Origin: JAKOQB01 sp036824465 | Lineage (GTDB): Bacteria; Pseudomonadota; Gammaproteobacteria; Burkholderiales; Burkholderiaceae_F | Length of the DNA: 14,208 bases | Assembly (NCBI GenBank): GCA_036824465.1 | Contig: DAITAC010000103.1 | Coordinates: forward strand, 1-14,208 | Reading direction: 5' to 3' | In this document: positions 6,285-12,318 of the stretch, one piece after another | How the letters are laid out: each line of letters opens with the position of its first letter | Numbering within the stretch: the first letter of the stretch is position 1 | The notes under the pieces: model-generated | Database searches by the model: none | What the model saw: the letters and a program-made list of their open reading frames with translations, nothing else | Told to the model about the DNA's origin: nothing | Program-made: the position numbers and the translations under genes

Positions 6285-6620
6285 ATGTTCAAGTCTCACT
6301 CAAATGCAGAGTTGGCCACATCGGGCGACCACGACCGGTCTCCATTCAAAGTCGGGTTGGCCGCCGTATTCGCCGCAGCGTCGATCGCGTTCATCGTTGT
6401 TCTGCTGCAGGACCCGGGCGCGCCGAGCGCACGCGAGTCGGCGGCCAGCGAAGCGGAGGTACAGCATCCGATGCCAGGTGCGATCGAGGATCTGACCTTT
6501 GGTCCGCCGGTCGGTGAGTTGCCTTCACTGCGCAAGGCGCCGGCCGCTGCCGAGGAGTATCGCGGCGTCGATGTGGAAGACGTGCCGCTCGACCCGGTAC
6601 AAAGCGGCTCGAACGGCTGA
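6285..6620 (+). CDS. membrane-anchored protein of unknown function, paralogue 2
   Basis: A 111-residue protein that I do not recognise, paralogous to the product of 5466-5900. GGAGG at 6275-6279 and the shared MFKS start fix ATG 6285 rather than the in-frame ATG at 6165. The hydrophobic anchor covers about 23-41 (ending AFIVVLLQ). It is followed by a Ser/Ala/Glu linker and PGAIEDL (64-70), which matches PGAVEDL in paralogue 1. After residue 76 the likeness stops: the tail is short, rich in Pro, Glu, Asp and Val, without cysteine, and probably disordered. The helical Cys-containing domain of paralogue 1 is therefore missing or replaced. The two proteins share anchor and control region but must differ in whatever the periplasmic part does. 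No clear terminator follows before the regulator gene. Confidence 0.8.
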   Translation: MFKSHSNAELATSGDHDRSPFKVGLAAVFAAASIAFIVVLLQDPGAPSARESAASEAEVQHPMPGAIEDLTFGPPVGELPSLRKAPAAAEEYRGVDVEDVPLDPVQSGSNG

Positions 6621-6759
6621 TCGGGCGCGAGATGCGAAGGACCAGGGGCACCGCCGGGTCGACAGTTCCCGGTCCAGCCGATCGCGCTTGTCGCGTCGTC
6701 GGTCCGGATTCTGATGGCGGTGCCCGCCGCAAGGCAGGCTCGTCGTCGCCTGATGGCGA

Positions 6760-6788
6760 TTGACGCGGTTGCGGCGCGCCCCTAGTGT
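6760..6788 (+). promoter_or_regulatory. candidate sigma70 promoter of the regulator operon
   Basis: TTGACG (6760-6765, five of six consensus) and TAGTGT (6783-6788, three of six) are 17 bp apart. The start point would be about 6795, some 45-65 nt before the two possible start codons. The 218-bp spacer 6621-6838 has no GTGGG repeat pair like those before the membrane-protein genes, so the regulator does not obviously control itself. Confidence 0.4.
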
Positions 6789-6838
6789 CCGCCTCGGTCA
6801 CAGCGCAAGGTTCGGTTTGAGTCTGCGTACGCTCCCGC

Positions 6839-9800
6839 ATGCAATCAGGCAAGAACGCAATGGACCCGTTCAAATTCACTCCGCCGTCGCTTGACGGAAC
6901 GTTGCCGCGGCGTGCGCTGCTCGAACGCCTTGCTGCCATTGCCGCGCCGGCCAAATGGCTCTGCGCGCCATCGGGTTCCGGCAAATCCACCTTGATCGCC
7001 GCCTATGCGCGGGCCGCGAAGTGCCCGGTTATCTGGTACCGCTTCGATGCGCGCGATGACGACCCGGGATTCTTCTTTCCTGCGCTTGCAGGGACGCTCA
7101 GCGAGCGCTCGCAGCGCGCCGCGCTGCCGCGCTTCAGCGACGCGGACCATGGGCACGAGACCGCGTTTGCCGCGCGCTTCTTCAACGCCGCGCTGGCGCG
7201 GGAAACGGGACCGGCATTGATCGTGCTCGATGACGTGCAGCGCGCCTCGGCCGACTGGCTGGTTGACGTGCTGGCGCGCCTGGTCGAGCAGATCCCGCCC
7301 GGTGTCGAGGTCGTGTTCATCAGCGACGCGCCGCCGTCGCCGCCGTTCTTCGATGCGATCGTCGCGCGGCGGCTGGCTCTGGCGAACGATATCGACCTCA
7401 GCTTCACGGCCGACGAGTGCGACGCGATTGCGCAGCTGCTCAGGTTGTCAGCAATGCGCGGCGAAGATCTGCTCGCCGTCACAGGCGGACACGCCGGCGC
7501 GGTAGTACTTGCATGCGAGTTCCTGCGCAGCAGTCGGTCCGCACGCGTACCAGCCGAGTCGGTGACGCGGCAGATTCACACCCACCTGCTCGGCAAACTG
7601 GTCGATCAACTGCCACCGGAACTGCGCGACGTGCTGTTGCGCACCAGCAGCCTGCCGCGCCTGACCGCTTTGTTGGTCGGGCGTCTGTTGAATCGCGATG
7701 ACGCTGACCGCCTGCTCGAAACGCTGGCCGAGCGCGGGCTGCTGATGCGGTTTGCGACCGACCAGGGCATGGCGTATGAAGCGCACGGTCTGGTCCGCGC
7801 CGGCGCGCAGACGCTGGCGCAGCAGGAACTTGGCGCAGCAGGCGCCAAGTCGGTTCGCGAACGTTGCGCCGAACTGCTGCAGGCAAATGAACTGCTCGAA
7901 GATGCGTTCGCCTTGTGGGTCGATCTCGGTCAGCAAGAGAGGGCGCTTGACGTTCTTGAGCGTCTCGCGGCGCGCTTCGCGCAACAGCGCCAGTCGCACC
8001 TGTTGTTGAAGGCGATCGAGCGGCTCCCGGCCGCCACCGTCGCGCCACGTTTCTGGATTTCGTTCTGGGCCGGGCAGGCATTGCTCGGCGTCGATGAGCG
8101 CAGTGCCGTCGGCTGGTTCGGCCGCAGTTTCACGGCGTTCGAGGTGGCCGGCGATCGGTGCGGCATGGCACTCGCCGCGGCAAGCGCGCTTTCGGCGCTG
8201 AGCTACGACATGTCGGATACGGGAGCCATCGGCCGCTGGCTGGAACGATTCGCCTCAAGCAAGGCGGCCGGCACGGCAATCGAAGACAGACGTCTGCGGG
8301 CAATCTTCCTGCTCGGCTTCGTGTGCGAGGCAAATCTCGCTGCCGACGCGACCGCGGACGCGGCGCAGAACGAGGCCGCGTTCAGAGAGCTCCTCGATCT
8401 CGCCCTCGACGCCGAGGCCTGGAATTCGCGCGACCAGATGCTGACGGTGGCCACGCTGCTCGTCGAGCATGCACTGCGCTTCTATCCGCGCGCATTCGCG
8501 CACAGCGTCATCACGGCGACGCGCCCGCTCGCCGAGGACGCGCAGAACAACGCCGGGCTGCGTGCATTCTGGTGGCTCGAGGTGGCGCAGATGCACGCGG
8601 ATGCGGGCGACGCGGTGCGAGTGAGCGAGTTCCTGGCCGCGGTGGAGCGGTTGGCTGCAGAGGCTGACTCACGCACGCTGTGGTTTCAGTTCTGGCAATT
8701 CAAGACCGACTACGCGCTGCGCCGTGGCGAGACGATCGCTGCGGACACCGCGATGGCCGAGTTCGAGCGGCGGTGCGCCGGCGGCACGCCACGCGAACTG
8801 GCAATGTGCGCCGTCATGGCCACGCGGCTGCTGCTGCAGCAACGCCGGTTTCCCGAGGCGCTGGCGCGCGCCGAGGGGGCACGTGCCATCGCCGAAACGG
8901 CAGGTTTCGTCGGCGTCGACTTCAAGCTGTATGAGATGACCTACGCCAATGCACTGGCGGCCAACGGCCGCCTGGCAGAGGCGGCGCAGTGTCTGCATGT
9001 TCTGGCGTCGCGCGTGCCGCAGGGCCAGCGGGACTACTACCTCTCGATGGCGCATTGCCTGGATGCCTGCAAGGGTGGCGAGATCGATGTCGTATCGCTC
9101 AAGCTCGGCATGGAGATCGGCAGTTCACTCGCGTTCCTTGGCATCCTGCAGCGCACGCCGGATCTGATGAGCCGGATTTGCGCCGCCGCGCTCGAAAACG
9201 ACATTGAACCGGAGTATGTCCGTCGCGTGATTGCACACCAGCGCCTGACTCCCCCTTCCAGCGCAGGGCCAAGGTGGCCGTGGCGGGTCCGGGTCTGGGC
9301 GCTCGGGCGGTTTCAACTCGAGCTTGACGGCAAGCCGTATCGGCCTTCGCACAAGGCGCAGGACAAGCCGCTCGACCTGCTGAAGTTGCTGCTGGCTTGT
9401 CAGGCGAGCGGTGTACGCGAGCCGGAGAAGCGCTGGCTGGCCGAGCAACTCTGGCCGGACGCCGACGTTGCCAACGCGAGAAAGTCGCTGGACATGACGG
9501 TGGCGCGCCTGCGGCGTGTGCTCAGCCTTGAAGAGGCGATCGACTCCGTGGAAGGGCGACTGCTGTTGTCGAAATCGTACGTTTGGACCGACGTGTCGCT
9601 GTTGCAGGAATCGCTGGCCGCGATGGCCGTTCGCAGGGATGCGCGCATTGCCGGACGTGACAGCGAAGGCTCGATGGAGGTCGAGTTGAACGCCGCGTTA
9701 TCCGCCTACGGCGGGCAGCTGCTTCCCGGCGAGGACGAGACGCCGTGGCTGCTCGGTGCGCGCACCCATCTGTCACGCGCATTCTGCGCGGCCGTGGTCG

Positions 9801-10102
9801 CCTGCGAGTCGTTGGTGCGGCCCGACGGCCGCGATGCGTGGCTGATGGCGCTCGAGCGGGCGCTGCTGGTCGAGCCGGCGGCCGAGGACCTGGCGCGCGC
9901 GGCGATGCGCGCATACCTGGGACAAGGTAAGCATTCCGAAGCATTGCGCGTCTATCGTCGGCTCCGCGACATGCTGTCGGTCGTGATGGGAGTTACGCCG
10001 TCGGCGCAAACCGACGCGTTGCGACAGGAGATTTACCGCGCAGCCGAAGCGGGCAAGGCTGCGGTTCAAGAGGCGAACCATGTTTCGCTGCCGCCCGCGT
10101 GA
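6839..10102 (+). CDS. large STAND-type ATPase transcriptional regulator with SARP-like winged helix and BTAD domain
   Basis: A 1087-residue protein, probably a signal-responsive transcriptional activator in the cytoplasm. Residues about 20-330 form a MalT/LAL-like NTPase: Walker A in APSGSGKST (43-51, Lys49) and Walker B in ALIVLDDVQ with D131-D132. Residues about 340-800 are alpha-helical and Ala/Leu/Arg-rich, like the TPR-type sensor region of this class. From W815 the sequence VWALGRFQLELDG starts an OmpR-type winged helix as found in SARP regulators, with KSLDMTVARLRRVL as likely recognition helix. A BTAD domain follows (about 920-1075), containing AEDLARAAMRAYLGQGKHSE and YRRLRDMLSVVMGVTPS. 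MalT-type proteins usually end in a LuxR helix-turn-helix; none is present here. The start is uncertain: ATG 6839 or ATG 6860, neither with a strong ribosome binding site. The gene is 28 bp upstream of the next one, so an operon with the small protein and the calpain-like gene is likely. The inducing signal is unknown. Confidence 0.88.
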   Translation: MQSGKNAMDPFKFTPPSLDGTLPRRALLERLAAIAAPAKWLCAPSGSGKSTLIAAYARAAKCPVIWYRFDARDDDPGFFFPALAGTLSERSQRAALPRFSDADHGHETAFAARFFNAALARETGPALIVLDDVQRASADWLVDVLARLVEQIPPGVEVVFISDAPPSPPFFDAIVARRLALANDIDLSFTADECDAIAQLLRLSAMRGEDLLAVTGGHAGAVVLACEFLRSSRSARVPAESVTRQIHTHLLGKLVDQLPPELRDVLLRTSSLPRLTALLVGRLLNRDDADRLLETLAERGLLMRFATDQGMAYEAHGLVRAGAQTLAQQELGAAGAKSVRERCAELLQANELLEDAFALWVDLGQQERALDVLERLAARFAQQRQSHLLLKAIERLPAATVAPRFWISFWAGQALLGVDERSAVGWFGRSFTAFEVAGDRCGMALAAASALSALSYDMSDTGAIGRWLERFASSKAAGTAIEDRRLRAIFLLGFVCEANLAADATADAAQNEAAFRELLDLALDAEAWNSRDQMLTVATLLVEHALRFYPRAFAHSVITATRPLAEDAQNNAGLRAFWWLEVAQMHADAGDAVRVSEFLAAVERLAAEADSRTLWFQFWQFKTDYALRRGETIAADTAMAEFERRCAGGTPRELAMCAVMATRLLLQQRRFPEALARAEGARAIAETAGFVGVDFKLYEMTYANALAANGRLAEAAQCLHVLASRVPQGQRDYYLSMAHCLDACKGGEIDVVSLKLGMEIGSSLAFLGILQRTPDLMSRICAAALENDIEPEYVRRVIAHQRLTPPSSAGPRWPWRVRVWALGRFQLELDGKPYRPSHKAQDKPLDLLKLLLACQASGVREPEKRWLAEQLWPDADVANARKSLDMTVARLRRVLSLEEAIDSVEGRLLLSKSYVWTDVSLLQESLAAMAVRRDARIAGRDSEGSMEVELNAALSAYGGQLLPGEDETPWLLGARTHLSRAFCAAVVACESLVRPDGRDAWLMALERALLVEPAAEDLARAAMRAYLGQGKHSEALRVYRRLRDMLSVVMGVTPSAQTDALRQEIYRAAEAGKAAVQEANHVSLPPA

Positions 10103-10130
10103 ACGGATCGTCGACGATCAAGGAGCAGTT

Positions 10131-10331
10131 ATGCCCGATGAAAACCAGACCCAGGCCGCCGGCGCGAGCCTCACCAGGAATGAACTGGACGGGATTCTCA
10201 AGAACCTCAATACGTTTGCGTTGTCGCTGCGGGACGCGGCCAAGGCAGTGGAGAGCATCAGAAACCAGCTTGACGCGCTTCGCGATCGGCTGCCTCCGGG
10301 TCCGGGTTCTCCGAATCCGGCCAACCCGTGA
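10131..10331 (+). CDS. small helical protein of unknown function
   Basis: A 66-residue protein that I do not recognise. ATG 10131 has AAGGAG 5 nt upstream, by far the best ribosome binding site in this operon; an in-frame ATG at 10080 lies inside the regulator gene and is rejected. Residues about 14-53 form one long amphipathic helix (SLTRNELDGILKNLNTFALS, then AAKAVESIRNQLDALRDRL) with leucine/isoleucine spacing that suggests a coiled coil or helical hairpin. The end is a flexible Pro/Gly/Asn tail. There is no signal peptide or membrane segment. Position between the regulator (28 bp) and the calpain-like gene (90 bp) suggests that it partners one of them, for example as adapter, inhibitor or oligomerisation element. 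That is inference only. Confidence 0.72.
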   Translation: MPDENQTQAAGASLTRNELDGILKNLNTFALSLRDAAKAVESIRNQLDALRDRLPPGPGSPNPANP

Positions 10332-10421
10332 CCTCGGGTTGCCCTTGAGGCGGTGAGATATGTAGCGCGCTTGCCCGCAATGCCGGCGCGCTGATCGATC
10401 GACGGTGCACGGAAGGCATGC

Positions 10422-11732
10422 ATGATGAGTAGTCCACCACGCTGGCCACGCAATCCCTTTGCGCTCGCCGATCTGCTCGCCGCGATCCGGCGACGACGAA
10501 TTCAATGGTCGGTGGGCAATCAGGTCGCTGAACTGGTCGATACGTTGCGCATCAAGCCCGAAGGGTGGAACCTCGCCGGGCACGGACCGATCACGCTGCT
10601 GAACGCCTACGTCGAAGGAGGCTGGCTGGAAAAAGGCTTCGAACGCGCGAGCGACGCGCTGGCCGTGTTGCGGGAAGAAGCACCGTCTCTGTTCGACAAT
10701 TTCGATGCCGCTTTGCTCGCGCAGGTCGTTCCGTATCTGTGCCCGGTGCGGGAGACATCGAACCGACCGCCCGGAGCCGAAACGGATGCGATCACCGAAC
10801 CGAACGCGCTGCGCTCCGCCGGCCCATCAATGCTCGATGCCAGCGGCGCATCCTTTCTCGATCCCGTGCAGGGGGTCATGCCGGATTGCTACCTGATCGC
10901 ATCGATGATTGCGATCGCATGGGCACGACCGGGGCCATGGGCGAATCGCCTGCAAAAAGCGACCGCTGCAGTGCAGGCGACGTCGAATTTCGACTGGTCG
11001 TTCTTTCCTGAGCAGCGATCATTCGCGGTTGCGCCCGGCGTTCCGGTCTTTACCGATCCGCAAGACGCGACGCACCGTGTCTTCACCTACGCGCGTTCGA
11101 AGGACGCCGGTGAAGCCTGGCCGGCGATCGTCGAGAAAGCCTTCGCTTTGCGGCTGAACCACCCGGATTCAACCCCGCCGCCGGATCTGCCCCTCGATCA
11201 GTACCACGTGCTGCAGAACCGGGGTAGCGCGGCGCTCGAGAGGTTCAAGTGGCCGCAACAGGCATGCGCCGCGCTGTGCGGTGGGACGCCGCGACCGGTT
11301 GCGGGAGATCTGAAGTCGGTCGACTCTGAGGCGACGGCCGAATTTCGCACGCTCTGTGAAGACGGCGCGGCGGATGACTGCGCTACCACGCAGCCGATCA
11401 TGGCGGTGACATGGGACGTCCGAGGTGCGAGCGACACCGCAGTGCTGTTCAAATCGGAGCACATTGCCAGCGGCTTGGTGCCGGAACATTGCTATGCACT
11501 GCTCGGACTGGCGCGGCGCGCGGGTGAAGAGTTCATGGTCGTGCGAAACCCGTGGTCGAAGGACACTGACCCGGCCCTGGGCAGCTACCTGACGGGTGCG
11601 TGGTCGCCGAAGCTGGGTTTGGTCGAGCGGCGCGTCGAGTTGAACCGGTTCGGTGTGTTCGCCATCCCCGAAATCGAGTTCATGCGTTACTTCCGCAGCT
11701 ACTGCACGGTCGATGCGCCGCAACTGGAGTGA
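10422..11732 (+). CDS. calpain-like (C2 family) cysteine peptidase
   Basis: A 436-residue protein without signal peptide or membrane helix, so probably cytoplasmic. Residues 1-140 are a helical/low-similarity N-terminal part that I do not recognise. The calpain core then starts: DPVQGVMPDCYLIASM holds Q150 (oxyanion) and C156 (nucleophile) with the family's six-residue spacing. WPAIVEKAFALRL matches the WPxLxEKAYAK element. GLVPEHCYALLGL holds H356, and VVRNPWSK holds N376, followed by a Trp-containing segment (TGAWSP) as in calpains. All four active-site residues are therefore present, and an active cysteine protease is expected. Calcium dependence cannot be judged. GGAAGG at 10411-10416 supports ATG 10422 or the adjacent ATG 10425. 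It is the third gene of the likely operon. Calpain-like proteases are scattered in bacteria, and their targets are mostly unknown. The neighbouring membrane proteins or the regulator itself are possible substrates, which is speculation. Confidence 0.87.
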   Translation: MMSSPPRWPRNPFALADLLAAIRRRRIQWSVGNQVAELVDTLRIKPEGWNLAGHGPITLLNAYVEGGWLEKGFERASDALAVLREEAPSLFDNFDAALLAQVVPYLCPVRETSNRPPGAETDAITEPNALRSAGPSMLDASGASFLDPVQGVMPDCYLIASMIAIAWARPGPWANRLQKATAAVQATSNFDWSFFPEQRSFAVAPGVPVFTDPQDATHRVFTYARSKDAGEAWPAIVEKAFALRLNHPDSTPPPDLPLDQYHVLQNRGSAALERFKWPQQACAALCGGTPRPVAGDLKSVDSEATAEFRTLCEDGAADDCATTQPIMAVTWDVRGASDTAVLFKSEHIASGLVPEHCYALLGLARRAGEEFMVVRNPWSKDTDPALGSYLTGAWSPKLGLVERRVELNRFGVFAIPEIEFMRYFRSYCTVDAPQLE

Positions 11733-11772
11733 CTGACGCCGCCCCAGCCGCGGTTACGCATCGCCCGCCGAC

Positions 11773-12276
11773 TCAAACGTGGGCCAACATGGCCTCGGCA
11801 CTGCTGACTTCGAACTTGCCCGGCGCCTCGATGTGCAGCGACTTCACCACACCGTCGACCACGTGCATGGAGAAACGCTGGCAGCGCACACCCATGCCGC
11901 GGGCCGTGAGATCCAGTTCGAGTCCGAGCTTCTTCGTGTAGTCGGCGGAGCCGTCGGCCATCATGCGCACCTTGCCTGTCGCCTGCTGGTCCCGTCCCCA
12001 GGCGCCCATCACAAATGCGTCGTTGACCGACAGGCACCAGATCTCGTCGACGCCTTTTGATTTCAGCGCATCGTAGTGCCGGATGTATCCCGGCACGTGC
12101 TTCGCCGAGCAAGTCGGTGTGTACGCGCCGGGCAGGCCGAAGATCAGGATGTTCTTGCCCTTGACGAGATCCTGCACCTTGAAGGTGTTCGGGCCCAGCG
12201 AGCAACCCGCGGATTCGACCTCGATGAATTCCGACAGCGTGCCCTCGGGCAGCGTGTCGCCGACTTTGATCGTCAT
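11773..12276 (-). CDS. peroxiredoxin, Prx5 type
   Basis: A 167-residue thiol peroxidase that reduces H2O2, organic hydroperoxides or peroxynitrite. The active-site motif PxxxTxxC is seen in GLPGAYTPTCSAKHVPG with P49, T53 and the peroxidatic C56. The conserved catalytic arginine is R134 in RCQRFSM. FVMGAWGRDQQ and MMADGSADYTKKLGLELD are typical of the Prx5/AhpE-like redoxins. Other cysteines are C25, C81 and C132; which one, if any, resolves the disulfide is unclear, and many bacterial members use glutathione and glutaredoxin instead. The protein is cytoplasmic, without signal peptide. ATG 12276 follows GGAGAG at a good distance. It lies 42 bp downstream of ggt on the same strand, so co-transcription is plausible. 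It converges with the calpain-like gene across a 40-bp spacer where no terminator was recognised. Confidence 0.95.
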   Translation of the reverse strand: MTIKVGDTLPEGTLSEFIEVESAGCSLGPNTFKVQDLVKGKNILIFGLPGAYTPTCSAKHVPGYIRHYDALKSKGVDEIWCLSVNDAFVMGAWGRDQQATGKVRMMADGSADYTKKLGLELDLTARGMGVRCQRFSMHVVDGVVKSLHIEAPGKFEVSSAEAMLAHV

Positions 12277-12318
12277 TTACATCTCTCCAAAGAGAATTGG
12301 TTGGAACGCGAAGTCTAT

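Larger units (their letters stand above)
6054..6512 (+). repeat. tandem duplication, unit 2
   Basis: Second copy of the unit described at 5231-5690: SirB1 tail remnant, spacer with paired GTGGG repeats, and the first 76 codons of the second membrane-protein gene. Lengths are 459 and 460 bp. The most conserved part is the 30 bp before the ATG and the direct repeats, which suggests that regulation is under selection. The hairpin found after the SirB1 stop in unit 1 (5334-5359) is not kept here. Confidence 0.82.

Noticed and set aside
6639..6675. Possible terminator after membrane protein 2
   Set aside because: The arms pair only as GGACC/GGTCC plus three further bases with a bulge, the loop is 20 bases and no T-tract follows.
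10332..10421. Separate promoter for the calpain-like gene
   Set aside because: TTGCCC and TATGTA are present but only 14 bp apart, and no GTGGG repeat pair occurs. Read-through from the upstream genes is simpler.
10860..10920. Papain or transglutaminase fold instead of calpain for the protease
   Set aside because: The QGxxxDCYLIAS arrangement, the WPAIVEKA element and the H...RNPW order are those of family C2, and the Asn follows the His at calpain-like distance.
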